A DNA stretch of 64,000 nt from CAYQNU01 sp964419055 (lineage in GTDB: Bacteria > Bacteroidota > Bacteroidia > Flavobacteriales_D > Parvicellaceae): positions 1 to 64,000 of the forward strand of contig CAYQNU010000014.1 of the NCBI GenBank assembly GCA_964419055.1, given 5' to 3'. Below the pieces are notes generated by a model, which did not search any database, was not told where the DNA came from, and was given only the letters and a program-made list of their open reading frames with translations. The position numbers and the translations under genes are program-made. Shown here in pieces: positions 19,003 through 27,767 of this stretch. Numbering within the stretch: the first letter of the stretch is position 1; every line of letters begins with the position of its first letter.

Positions 19003-19080
19003 TTCCCCAAATCCAAACATTTGTTAAAAACACCTTACTCAATATACTATTACACTAATTAATTCGTTTGGGAAGCTATT
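19003..19080. repeat. Direct repeat, copy 2 (diverged)
   Basis: Begins GTTCCCCAAAT and contains TTGTTAAAAACACCTT and ATACTATTACACTAATT. It matches 18587-18665 block by block and lies directly upstream of the guaB promoter. Confidence 0.65.
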
Positions 19081-19093
19081 ATACTAAGTTTGA

Positions 19094-19123
19094 TTGTGTA
19101 TAATTTAAAAAAGTGTAACTTTG
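19094..19123 (+). promoter_or_regulatory. guaB promoter
   Basis: TTG at 19094-19096 and TAACTTTG at 19116-19123 with a 19-base spacer match the Bacteroidota consensus very well. The guaB ATG follows 36 bases after the -7 box. Confidence 0.8.
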
Positions 19124-19159
19124 CACGAATTTATTCAAAAAACTCAATAAATTCAAGAT

Positions 19160-20635
19160 ATGTCATTTGATACTAGTAAAATTGTAGGAGAAGGATTGAC
19201 CTATGACGATGTGTTGCTCATTCCTGCTTACTCAGAGGTGTTGCCTCGTGAAGTTGATTTAAGCACTCATTTTTCAAAAGGAATTGCCCTCAAAGCACCC
19301 ATCGTAGCTGCGGCTATGGATACCGTTACCGAAAGTGCATTGGCTATTTCCATTGCTCAACAAGGCGGCATTGGTGTCATTCACAAAAATATGTCGGTTG
19401 AGGCCCAAGCGCAAGAAGTACGTAAAGTAAAACGTTCGGAAAGCGGTATGATCATCGATCCCATCACGTTGAGCACCAATGCGAATATGGGTGATGCTTT
19501 AAATCTCATGTCTGAAAATAAAATTGGAGGAATTCCCGTAGTTGATGACCAAAACAAATTGGTAGGAATTGTTACCAACCGTGATTTGCGTTTTGAGAAA
19601 AACCCAGCTAAGAAGATTGTGGAAATTATGACCACTGAGAATCTTATCACCGCTACAGATTCGGTGAGTTTGCACGATGCTGAGGAGATTTTACAAGAAT
19701 TTAAAATTGAAAAATTACCCGTTGTAGATAAAGACTACAAACTCATCGGGTTAATTACCTATAAAGATATTATTAAAGTAAAAGAATACCCAAACAGTTG
19801 TAAAGATTCGTTTGGTCGTTTGCGTGTAGCTGCTGCCGTAGGGGTAAGTGGAGATACTATGCAACGCACTGAAGCGTTAGTAAAAGCAGGTGTTGATGCC
19901 ATCATTATTGATACTGCTCACGGGCATTCAAAAGGGGTTATTGAAGTATTAAAAACAGTAAAAGCTGCTTTTCCAGAGTTGCAAGTAGTGGTAGGAAATA
20001 TTGCTACAGGTGAGGCAGCGTTAGCCTTAGTAGCTGCTGGTGCCGATGCTGTAAAAGTAGGTATTGGTCCGGGTTCCATTTGTACTACACGTGTTATTGC
20101 AGGAGTGGGAGTTCCACAATTTACTGCAGTTATGAATGTAGCACAAGCATTGAAAGGAACGGGTGTTCCGTTAATTGCCGATGGAGGAATCCGTTATACA
20201 GGTGATATCGTGAAAGCCATTGCTGCAGGAGCACACACGGTGATGATGGGAAGTATGTTTGCTGGAACAGAGGAATCACCCGGTGATACCATCATCTTTG
20301 AAGGACGTAAATTCAAATCGTATAGAGGAATGGGGTCGTTAGAAGCTATGCAAAAAGGCAGTAAAGATCGTTATTTCCAAGATGCTGAGGATGATGTTAA
20401 AAAATTAGTACCAGAAGGTATTTCAGGAAGAGTACCCTTCAAAGGAAAGTTAAAAGAAGTAATGCATCAGTTGGTAGGAGGATTGAGAGCCGGAATGGGT
20501 TATTGCGGAGCCAAAAACATTGAAGACTTAATGGAAAATGGTAAATTTATTCGCATCACCAATTCAGGTATCAAAGAAAGCCATCCGCATGATGTGACGA
20601 TAACCAGAGAAGCACCAAATTATACGGTTAAATAG
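19160..20635 (+). CDS. guaB: Inosine-5'-monophosphate dehydrogenase
   Basis: Cytosolic enzyme that oxidises IMP to XMP with NAD+, the committed step to GMP. The 491-residue protein has the full family length. Two CBS domains (about 95-205) interrupt the barrel; the catalytic Cys308 lies in GPGSICTTR, and the flap region holds YRGMGSLEAMQ. It has a strong promoter of its own. I see no purine riboswitch in front of it. Downstream lies a repeat-rich spacer, then the PPIase genes. Confidence 0.97.
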   Translation: MSFDTSKIVGEGLTYDDVLLIPAYSEVLPREVDLSTHFSKGIALKAPIVAAAMDTVTESALAISIAQQGGIGVIHKNMSVEAQAQEVRKVKRSESGMIIDPITLSTNANMGDALNLMSENKIGGIPVVDDQNKLVGIVTNRDLRFEKNPAKKIVEIMTTENLITATDSVSLHDAEEILQEFKIEKLPVVDKDYKLIGLITYKDIIKVKEYPNSCKDSFGRLRVAAAVGVSGDTMQRTEALVKAGVDAIIIDTAHGHSKGVIEVLKTVKAAFPELQVVVGNIATGEAALALVAAGADAVKVGIGPGSICTTRVIAGVGVPQFTAVMNVAQALKGTGVPLIADGGIRYTGDIVKAIAAGAHTVMMGSMFAGTEESPGDTIIFEGRKFKSYRGMGSLEAMQKGSKDRYFQDAEDDVKKLVPEGISGRVPFKGKLKEVMHQLVGGLRAGMGYCGAKNIEDLMENGKFIRITNSGIKESHPHDVTITREAPNYTVK

Positions 20636-20674
20636 GGTTAATCAGTTAAAGGGTTATTCGGTTAATCAGTTAAA
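20636..20674. repeat. Short direct repeat after guaB
   Basis: GGTTAATCAGTTAAA occurs at 20636-20650 and again at 20660-20674, a 24-base period, starting just after the guaB stop. Related fragments (GTTCAGTTATTCGGTTGG) continue to about 20700. The rest of the 257-base spacer holds a REP-like palindrome and a heptad array. Confidence 0.7.
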
Positions 20675-20783
20675 AGGTTGTTCAGTTATTCGGTTGGTTG
20701 AGGAAGGTTTGAGGTTGGTTGGTTCTAAATGTTGAATAAATATAAGTTAAGTGATTAAAAAAGTAACGTATTTAAATTAAAAA

Positions 20784-20808
20784 TGTGGTTTCGACAAGTT
20801 CAACCACA
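20784..20808. repeat. REP-like palindrome with a TTCGACAAG core
   Basis: TGTGGTT (20784-20790) and AACCACA (20802-20808) are perfect 7-bp arms around TCGACAAGTTC. The core is the reverse of the CTTGTCGA core at 2880-2900. Confidence 0.7.
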
Positions 20809-20825
20809 GAAAGAAAGGAAAAAAA

Positions 20826-20881
20826 ATCTAGCATCTAGGATCTAATATCTACAATCTAGTGTCTAGTATCTAAAATCTAAA
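20826..20881. repeat. Heptad tandem repeat (ATCTANN)8
   Basis: Eight 7-bp units in phase; the first five bases are ATCTA in seven units and GTCTA in one, while the last two vary freely. The array stops 11 bases before the start codon of the following PPIase gene. Confidence 0.85.
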
Positions 20882-20892
20882 ATAAGTAAAAA

Positions 20893-22845
20893 ATGAAAAA
20901 AGTTCTATTCTTATTAAGTATTGTAATGGCTAATTTGGCCTTTGCTCAAAGCAATGACCCCGTTATTATGACAATTAATAATAAGTTTGTCTATAAGTCA
21001 GAGTTTGAGCGTATTTTTTGGAAAAACAAAAAAGAAACAACCACCAATCAAAAGGAGTTGGATGAATATTTGGATTTGTTCATCAAATTTAAATTGAAGG
21101 TGGAAGCGGCAAAAGAAATGCGTTTAGACACCGTTAAAAAATTCAAAGACGAATTCAGTGGGTATCAAGCTACCTTACAACGACCCTATTTGGTGGATAC
21201 AACCGTAAATGAGGCGTTGGTGCAAGAAGCTTATTACCGCACCATTAATGAGTTGAGAGCTTCACATATTTTAATTTTAGTGGCTCAAGATGCAGCTCCT
21301 GCTGATACATTGGCTGCTTTCAAAAAAATAACTTCAATTATGGATGAAATCAACAAAGGAAAAATTTCTTTTGACGATGCTGCTATCAAATATTCTGAAG
21401 ATAAATCGGCTGCAACCAACAAAGGAGACTTAGGTTATTTTTCAGCTTTTAGAATGGTATATCCTTTCGAAGATGCTGCATACAAAACACCCATTGGATC
21501 CATCTCAAAACCATTTAGAACACAGTTTGGTTACCACATCGTAAAACCTGTGGATATGCGCAAAACACGTGGTAGAGTTAAAGTAGCTCACGTAATGGTG
21601 CGTGTTGGTGCCGATGCCACCGAACAAGATAAAGCAAATGCACGCAAAAAAATTGACGAAATTTATGAGAAAGCTTCGAAAGGAGAAGATTTTTCAATCT
21701 TAGTTCGTGATTATACCGATGATCGTAATTCAGTAAAGAAAAACGGAGAGTTAGAATGGGTTGAAGCAGGTAGATATTATGCCGAATTTGAAGAAGCTTC
21801 ATTTGCTTTAGCTAAAGATGGAGATATTTCTCGTCCAGTTTTGACTCCAGCAGGATGGCACATCATCAAACGATTGAAATTCCAACCCATTGATGATTTA
21901 GAGACTATGCGCAACGAATTGAAGAATAAAATTCAACGTGATTCTCGTGCTCAAAAAACAAGAAACAGTTTTGTCAATAAATTAAAAGTTGAATACAAAT
22001 ATACGTTAGACAAAAAGAATTTTGATGCTTTTGTGGCTACAGTAGACATTACGTTGGCCGACAACAAATGGTTGAGAACCAATTCCAGAACTGCTGCATT
22101 GAATGGTAATTTATTTACGTTTGCCGACAAAACGTATACTCAACAAGATTTTGCTAAATATGTAGAAGAATCACAAAGTTTTACAAAAGGTAATTCCATT
22201 CCTGAGTATTTGAATATGGCTTTGGATAGATACGTTGCAGGGGAATTAATTGAATTTGAGAAAACTCGATTAGAAGCAAAATATCCTATGTATCGTGAAT
22301 TATTGAACGAATACCGTGAAGGCATTTTGTTGTATGAAATCAACGATATGAAAGTATGGTCTTATGCCTTAAAAGATTCGGTGGGGATGCGAAGTTTTTA
22401 TGATGCTAAAAAATCAGAATATAAATGGGAAGATAGAGTAGACGCGCGTATTTTTATAGCAACCGACAAAAAAGTAAGTGATCAAGCCTACAAATTATTG
22501 AAAAAAGGTAAATTGAGAAGTGATTCTATCGTTAATTTATTGAACGTAAATTCTCAATTAAACATCAAATTTGAAAGTGGTCGTTACGAAATTTCTAAAA
22601 ATGAATATACCAAAAACATTAAATGGGTAGCAGGATTGAATAAACCTGTTCTTTATGATGGCCGATATGTAATCGTAGTGATTGATAAACAAATACCATC
22701 CGAGCCTAAAAAATTGGAGGAAGCAAAAGGCTTTTATATTGCTGCTTACCAAGATTATTTAGAGAAAATGTGGATTGATGAATTGCGTACTAAATATCCA
22801 GTAGAGGTAAATAAAGAAGTATTGTACTCTATCAAATCACGCTAA
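20893..22845 (+). CDS. Periplasmic peptidyl-prolyl isomerase with two parvulin domains
   Basis: A 650-residue exported protein with a signal peptide (residues 1-19, cleavage after ANLAFA). Two parvulin-type domains follow at about 120-220 and 226-330, with the motifs ELRASHILI, KGDLGYFSAFRM, FGYHIVKPV and later RVKVAHVMV, NGELEWVEAGRY. The 300-residue C-terminal part is helical and specific to Bacteroidota relatives. It probably acts as a chaperone for outer-membrane proteins. Two related genes follow at short spacing, so an envelope-folding operon is likely. Confidence 0.85.
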   Translation: MKKVLFLLSIVMANLAFAQSNDPVIMTINNKFVYKSEFERIFWKNKKETTTNQKELDEYLDLFIKFKLKVEAAKEMRLDTVKKFKDEFSGYQATLQRPYLVDTTVNEALVQEAYYRTINELRASHILILVAQDAAPADTLAAFKKITSIMDEINKGKISFDDAAIKYSEDKSAATNKGDLGYFSAFRMVYPFEDAAYKTPIGSISKPFRTQFGYHIVKPVDMRKTRGRVKVAHVMVRVGADATEQDKANARKKIDEIYEKASKGEDFSILVRDYTDDRNSVKKNGELEWVEAGRYYAEFEEASFALAKDGDISRPVLTPAGWHIIKRLKFQPIDDLETMRNELKNKIQRDSRAQKTRNSFVNKLKVEYKYTLDKKNFDAFVATVDITLADNKWLRTNSRTAALNGNLFTFADKTYTQQDFAKYVEESQSFTKGNSIPEYLNMALDRYVAGELIEFEKTRLEAKYPMYRELLNEYREGILLYEINDMKVWSYALKDSVGMRSFYDAKKSEYKWEDRVDARIFIATDKKVSDQAYKLLKKGKLRSDSIVNLLNVNSQLNIKFESGRYEISKNEYTKNIKWVAGLNKPVLYDGRYVIVVIDKQIPSEPKKLEEAKGFYIAAYQDYLEKMWIDELRTKYPVEVNKEVLYSIKSR

Positions 22846-22853
22846 TTACTAAA

Positions 22854-23717
22854 TTGAAAAAGTCTTTTTTACATATCACATTTGCTGTATTGTCACTTTC
22901 ATGGGTATCCTGTGATACGGATATGGAGGAAGAAGTGGATGGTGTGAAAATAGCTAAAGTAAATGAAGCGTATTTGTTAGAAGAACAGTTGCTGCGCGAT
23001 TTTCCAGATGAATTGACGGGTGAAGACAGCATCAATTTTAGAAATCAATACATCGATAATTGGGTAAAGGAACAAGTGTTGTTGCAAACGGCTGAAAATG
23101 AATTGCCTGAAACCAAAAAAGACGTAGATTATCAATTACAAAAATACCGTAATTCGTTACTCATTTATGAATACGAAAAGCAATACATCAGCGAACGTTT
23201 AGACACGAATGTGGCATTTTCAGAAATTGAAAAATTCTATAACGAAAACCAAGATGAGTTTTTTTTGAGGGATTTTATCGTAAAAACGGTATATGCTAAA
23301 TACACTAACAATACGCCTGATTTGGATAAGGTTGGTAAATGGTATAAATACAAGTTGCCTGAGGATGCCTTCAAAATGAAAGAACACATCGATAATTACG
23401 CAGTGAAATCTTATTATGACACCACCAATTGGATGTATTTTAGTGATGTTTTGAAAGATATTCCGTTGCAGGATTTTAATAAATCGACTTTTATAAAGAA
23501 TAAAAAAGAAGTAATGTTTGAAGAAGGGGAATTTGTTTATTTCTTGAATATCTTAGATTACAAATTGAAAGACGAATTATCTCCTTTAGAGTTTGAAAAG
23601 GATAGGATTAAAAGCATAATTTTAAATATGCGAACCAATGAAATACGCAAAAGTCTTAATGAGCAATTATATCAAGATGCACTCGATTCCAAACAAATTG
23701 TAATTTATTCCAATTAA
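22854..23717 (+). CDS. Predicted periplasmic lipoprotein, SurA-N-like, function unknown
   Basis: A 287-residue protein starting at TTG 22854, eight bases after the upstream stop. The N-terminus has a hydrophobic run and a Cys20 in WVSCDTD, a plausible though imperfect lipobox. Residues 30-130 contain KVNEAYLLEEQLLRDFP and FRNQYIDNWVKEQVLL, which recall the helical chaperone part of SurA/PpiD proteins, but no parvulin domain is present. Its position between two parvulin proteins suggests a shared role in outer-membrane protein folding. Confidence 0.7.
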   Translation: MKKSFLHITFAVLSLSWVSCDTDMEEEVDGVKIAKVNEAYLLEEQLLRDFPDELTGEDSINFRNQYIDNWVKEQVLLQTAENELPETKKDVDYQLQKYRNSLLIYEYEKQYISERLDTNVAFSEIEKFYNENQDEFFLRDFIVKTVYAKYTNNTPDLDKVGKWYKYKLPEDAFKMKEHIDNYAVKSYYDTTNWMYFSDVLKDIPLQDFNKSTFIKNKKEVMFEEGEFVYFLNILDYKLKDELSPLEFEKDRIKSIILNMRTNEIRKSLNEQLYQDALDSKQIVIYSN

Positions 23718-23726
23718 TTTAACTAA

Positions 23727-25076
23727 ATGAACTACTTAAAAATATCTTTTTTCACACTTTTATTGGCTTTAGTTACCAATACATCCTCAGCACAACAAGT
23801 CATTGACAAAGTGGTAGCTGTGGTAGGAAACCGCCCCATCTTTTTGTCGGATATTGAAGAACAAAAAGAACAAGCCCGTCAACAAAATATACCCTTTACA
23901 AAAGAATTGGATTGTCAAATTTTGGAAGAATTGATGTTTGAAAAATTGTTGATTCATCAAGCAGAAATTGACAGTTTGGAAGTAACAGAGGCTGAAGTAA
24001 ATCAAGAATTGGAGCAACGTATTCAATATTTTGCTTCGCAGATGAAAAACGGTATTGAAGATTTAGAGAAATTTTATGGTAAATCCATCAATGAAATAAA
24101 AGAAGAATTTTTTACTCAAATTGAAGATCGTTTGAAAAGTGAGCGTATGCGTTACAAAATTACCGAAACCGTAACCATTAGCCCGAAAGAAGTAACCAAG
24201 TTTTATAAATCATTTCCCGAAGACAGTATTCCCTTAATCAACAGTCAAGTTGAATTTGCGCAGATTTTAATCGAACCAAAAGTAACTCCTGCTGAAAAGT
24301 TGGCATTAAAAAATGAATTGAATGAGATTCGAAATAAAATCATTGCGGGTAAATTGAGTTTTAATATTGCCGCTAAAAGTTATTCTTGTGATCCAGGTTC
24401 GGCCAAAAATGGTGGCGACTTTGGATGGGTTGGGAGGGGCCAATTTGTACCTGAGTTTGAAGGAGTAGCCTATACTTCAGAAATAGGTAAAGTATCGGAA
24501 GTTTTTGAAACTACTTATGGATACCATATATGTATTATTGAAGAACGCAGAGGGGAGCAATTCAAAGGTCGTCATATACTTTTGTGCTTCAAACCTTCCT
24601 CTGATGAGTTAATCAAAGCAAAAATGAGATTAGATAGTATCAAAAATCAAATAAGTTTGGGTACATTAACTTGGGAAGATGCTGTTATAAAATTCAGTAC
24701 TGACGACAATACAAAAGGTACCAAAGGTTTGCTTTATAATGAGAGAGGAGGTACATCCGCCTGGGACATGCAAGAATTAGATCCCATCACTTTTAAAGCT
24801 ATTGATGATTTAGCCATTGGTCAAATTTCAAAACCACAACTTACCGAAACCATGAATGGAAGTGCTTATGTTATGGTTAAACTAATTTCACGAACACCTC
24901 CACACAAGGCCAATTTAAAAGATGATTATCAAATGATTCAAAGTTATGCCCTCTCTGATAAAAAAGCAAAAGCGGTAGATACTTGGATAAATGGAAAAAT
25001 TGGTGATATTTATATTCGAATAGACACAGAATACAGGGATTGTAAATTCAATTACGAATGGTTACCTAAAAACTAG
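23727..25076 (+). CDS. surA: Periplasmic chaperone/PPIase SurA-like
   Basis: A 449-residue exported protein with a signal peptide (1-22, ending TSSAQQ). The SurA N-terminal helical domain (VIDKVVAVVGNRPIFLSDIE) is clear, followed by two parvulin domains at about 172-275 and 280-385 (VEFAQILIEP, GGDFGWVGRGQFVPEFE, GYHICIIEERRG, then KGRHILLCF). SurA escorts unfolded outer-membrane proteins across the periplasm. It closes the three-gene PPIase group; the next gene is convergent. Confidence 0.88.
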   Translation: MNYLKISFFTLLLALVTNTSSAQQVIDKVVAVVGNRPIFLSDIEEQKEQARQQNIPFTKELDCQILEELMFEKLLIHQAEIDSLEVTEAEVNQELEQRIQYFASQMKNGIEDLEKFYGKSINEIKEEFFTQIEDRLKSERMRYKITETVTISPKEVTKFYKSFPEDSIPLINSQVEFAQILIEPKVTPAEKLALKNELNEIRNKIIAGKLSFNIAAKSYSCDPGSAKNGGDFGWVGRGQFVPEFEGVAYTSEIGKVSEVFETTYGYHICIIEERRGEQFKGRHILLCFKPSSDELIKAKMRLDSIKNQISLGTLTWEDAVIKFSTDDNTKGTKGLLYNERGGTSAWDMQELDPITFKAIDDLAIGQISKPQLTETMNGSAYVMVKLISRTPPHKANLKDDYQMIQSYALSDKKAKAVDTWINGKIGDIYIRIDTEYRDCKFNYEWLPKN

Positions 25077-25241
25077 AATTTACGGTTATCTTTCGTTTCA
25101 GTGTATTCTTATTGACAAATAGGCAATCATTTTGAGAGTTATTGAATAAAGGACAACAAAACTACTATAGAAAATAAACTACTTCTCATTCTTGGGATGC
25201 ACGGTTGAGATTTTCAATAAATTAGTACATTCTATAGTTTC

Positions 25242-25865
25242 TCAGCCTTCCTTATTTATGCAATTCCGTTCAATAACCTTTTTTAGGTCTAACGACTTTG
25301 ATGTTTTGGCCAGTTCTATTTTTTTTATAGGGAATGTAGCTCCAAAGTGAATCGAAAAATGATTATCGGTTTGTGTAATCACTTGAATTTGTTTCCAAGG
25401 AATGATTTTAAAATCAAACTTGGATCCTACTATGATTCCCAATTGAGCGATACCTAAAAGTGGGTTTCGTTTAATCAATAACTGCAAACCAATGGCGAGT
25501 ATTCCTCCTAAACCGTATTCATAATATAGAGAATCTAACTCTATATTTGCCTTCATACGCAAATAAAAGTGCAATAGGGTAGCTATGAGCATAATTCCAT
25601 TTACAATGACCGTATAAAGAAGATTACGATGAATGGATTTGCCGTAAGTTAGTTCTTGAATGATTTTTACATCAACCATAACGAAGTTTTTGGTCATTTT
25701 GTAAAATAGAAAACCTACCAACAAGGCAAGGAATCCAATTGCAAGGTAACCGTTAGTTCCAATAATATCAACGAAATCATAAATTATATAAGCTAGAATA
25801 AGCAACAACATCATCCATTGCATGGATAATTCTTGCATAACGGTATATAAGGGAACTTTTCGCAT
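25242..25865 (-). CDS. Membrane protein with a PH-like C-terminus, function unknown
   Basis: A 207-residue protein with four hydrophobic segments at about 14-35, 36-57, 82-103 and 115-130. The C-terminal 70 residues (FDFKIIPWKQIQVITQTDNH, then IHFGATFPIKKIEL) have the strand pattern of a bacterial PH-like domain, as seen in small membrane proteins of unclear role. No family assignment is certain. It lies downstream of a terminator that ends the preceding minus-strand gene. Confidence 0.6.
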   Translation of the reverse strand: MRKVPLYTVMQELSMQWMMLLLILAYIIYDFVDIIGTNGYLAIGFLALLVGFLFYKMTKNFVMVDVKIIQELTYGKSIHRNLLYTVIVNGIMLIATLLHFYLRMKANIELDSLYYEYGLGGILAIGLQLLIKRNPLLGIAQLGIIVGSKFDFKIIPWKQIQVITQTDNHFSIHFGATFPIKKIELAKTSKSLDLKKVIERNCINKEG

Positions 25866-25875
25866 AGGGTATTTT

Positions 25876-25905
25876 GAAAAAAAAAGAGAGACGTAAGCCT
25901 CTCTT
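25876..25905 (-). terminator. Rho-independent terminator
   Basis: On the minus strand AAGAGAG (25905-25899) and CTCTCTT (25890-25884) form a 7-bp stem with an 8-base loop, followed by a run of T. It ends transcription of the gene at 25929-26312. Confidence 0.85.
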
Positions 25906-25928
25906 CTAAATTAGTTTATAAATAGTTG

Positions 25929-26312
25929 TTAGTCTTCATCACTATCACCATCGTCATCATCAGCAGGTTCATCAGCAGTATCATATGAATCATCTTCTTC
26001 TTCCTCTTCTCCAAATTCTGCATCACCAAATTTATCAGCATATTCTTCTTGCACATCCACTTTAAGCATACCATCGCTATCGTAATCTTCATCTTCATCA
26101 ATGATATCTTTAGCTTCTTGAATGGTCATTCTAACTAAATAATATTTTTCTTCTGTTTCAAAAGGCAAGGCCATTCTTTTGTTGCCGTCTTTGTCAACGT
26201 AACTTACTAAATTTTGATAAAAACCTGAAGGATAAGCCAACTTTATTTGCTTTTGGATATCCTCTTCTAATTTTTCGAAGTCTTTGATTACTCTTGGTTT
26301 GCTAACTGCCAT
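25929..26312 (-). CDS. Small protein with acidic tail, conserved in Flavobacteriia by recollection
   Basis: A 127-residue cytosolic protein starting MAVSKPRVIKDFEKLEEDI. The first 85 residues form a mixed domain (IKLAYPSGFYQNLVSYVDKD, then MALPFETEEKYYLVRMT); the last 40 are almost all Asp and Glu. I recall close relatives as uncharacterised proteins in flavobacterial genomes. The ATG at 26312 is preferred over one at 26387, which adds 25 residues without the family pattern. A strong terminator follows the stop. The acidic tail suggests an interaction with a basic partner; this is inference. Confidence 0.7.
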   Translation of the reverse strand: MAVSKPRVIKDFEKLEEDIQKQIKLAYPSGFYQNLVSYVDKDGNKRMALPFETEEKYYLVRMTIQEAKDIIDEDEDYDSDGMLKVDVQEEYADKFGDAEFGEEEEEDDSYDTADEPADDDDGDSDED

Positions 26313-26573
26313 AGTAGAATTTTTTGTTGTATTTTGTATGGAATAATAAATTACACGGCAAACTTGCTTATTTTTTTGCAAATACAAAACATAAAATTTA
26401 TTTTTTTTCGACTAATGTTTATTTTTATTAGTCAAATGAATATTTTTTTTCAAAATAGTGTGATTTTTGAAAAAATAGACACTTTTTTGCCCCAAAAAAT
26501 TGCCGTAATTCGAACCGGTAATTTTCTATTGGTTAACCACTAAAAAGACCTAATTAATGATTTAACCATTTCT

Positions 26574-27749
26574 TCATAAAGAAACAGATGAGGTTTCTTC
26601 AACCGACATTTTCCAATCTTGGTATTCTTTAGATTGGTGGAATGTCTCATAATTTTTTTGAATGTATTCATCAATAATATTCAATTCATAAATATCAAGA
26701 TTTAATAATTCTTCAACAAAAAATAATCCTTTTGAATATTCTTTTAATTCAAAATAAGACACAAATAAATAGTCTTTAACTTGCCAAACCTTAGGGGCTA
26801 ATTCCAATACGGATTTATATTCATTTATTGCTAGTTCAAATTGTTGGAGGTAGTCATAACAATTTCCCTTTTGCAAATGGATTATCCAAGAATTTGGATA
26901 CTCTTTGCTCAAAAGATCCAAAATATCAAGAGCTTCATAGTAATCAAATTGAAAAATTTTTATTAAGTATTTTTGTAATAGTTTAGTTTTATTGTTCTCA
27001 ATTTTATTTAATTTATTTTCCAATTTCTTGATGTAGAGATCTTCATTAAGTTCAATTAAAATTGCCAATTCTAATTCCTCCATCAGTTGATTGTTTTCTC
27101 TAAAAATAAGTGGTATTTTTTGTAATTCAGAATATGCTTCAGAAGCATTTCCTTCTTGCAATAATTTTTTAATTTGGATTATATCATCAGGATTAATATT
27201 ATCGTTTTCAGATGATTTTTTACTAAAATCATCTGAAAATTCAATAACTATTTTACTTAAATAACCATCAATCAAAATATTTCTGATATCGATTATATAG
27301 ATTGTTGAATTTAATTTTGCGATAGTAAATTCTATAAACGTAAGTCCTTCATTTCCATAAAATTGAAAGATTAAAACATCAAAGCCTAAAGTATCTTGAT
27401 AAGAGTGCAAAAAATCGTGGTATTCATAAAGTTCACTAACTTCTTTATACAAAGTAAACTTAGATTTTGCAATTTCAATATTACCATCTAAATCTTTTAA
27501 ATATTCTGATAAATCAGTGTTGTTTTGAATACCTCTAAAAATAAACGATTTAAAATCAGTTCTTTCATTTAATGCGACATAATTGCCAATGTACAAGTCT
27601 TCCTCAATTTCATGAGCAAATTGAATTATTTCTTGTTCTGGTAAATTTCTTTCAAGGTTATTTAAGTGTTTTCTAATCTTTTCTTCTTCAGACTCACAAC
27701 TCAACAACAGTAAGAATAAACTAACAATGCACAACCCTACAAACCTCAT
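26574..27749 (-). CDS. TPR-containing lipoprotein
   Basis: A 391-residue predicted lipoprotein: signal sequence with lipobox LLSC (Cys18), then an N-terminal alpha/beta part (about 25-190) and TPR-like helices at about 195-370 (EALDILDLLSKEYPNSWIIH, then YLQQFELAINEYKSVLELAP). Such repeats mediate protein contacts in the periplasm. Its start lies 18 bases after the stop of the BspA-like gene on the same strand, so the two are likely co-transcribed and may work together at the cell surface. Confidence 0.7.
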   Translation of the reverse strand: MRFVGLCIVSLFLLLLSCESEEEKIRKHLNNLERNLPEQEIIQFAHEIEEDLYIGNYVALNERTDFKSFIFRGIQNNTDLSEYLKDLDGNIEIAKSKFTLYKEVSELYEYHDFLHSYQDTLGFDVLIFQFYGNEGLTFIEFTIAKLNSTIYIIDIRNILIDGYLSKIVIEFSDDFSKKSSENDNINPDDIIQIKKLLQEGNASEAYSELQKIPLIFRENNQLMEELELAILIELNEDLYIKKLENKLNKIENNKTKLLQKYLIKIFQFDYYEALDILDLLSKEYPNSWIIHLQKGNCYDYLQQFELAINEYKSVLELAPKVWQVKDYLFVSYFELKEYSKGLFFVEELLNLDIYELNIIDEYIQKNYETFHQSKEYQDWKMSVEETSSVSL

Positions 27750-27767
27750 AAGCTACTATTTATTGAG

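Noticed and set aside
18830..19159. Purine riboswitch before guaB
   Set aside because: I looked for the conserved junction of the purine riboswitch and did not find it; only a promoter and a diverged repeat are visible.
20826..20881. CRISPR-like repeats, second locus
   Set aside because: Same reason: contiguous heptads without spacers; no cas genes in the window.
26334..26543. A 69-codon plus-strand frame in an intergenic region
   Set aside because: Phe/Ile-rich translation of AT-rich DNA, no homology pattern, opposite to its neighbours' leaders.
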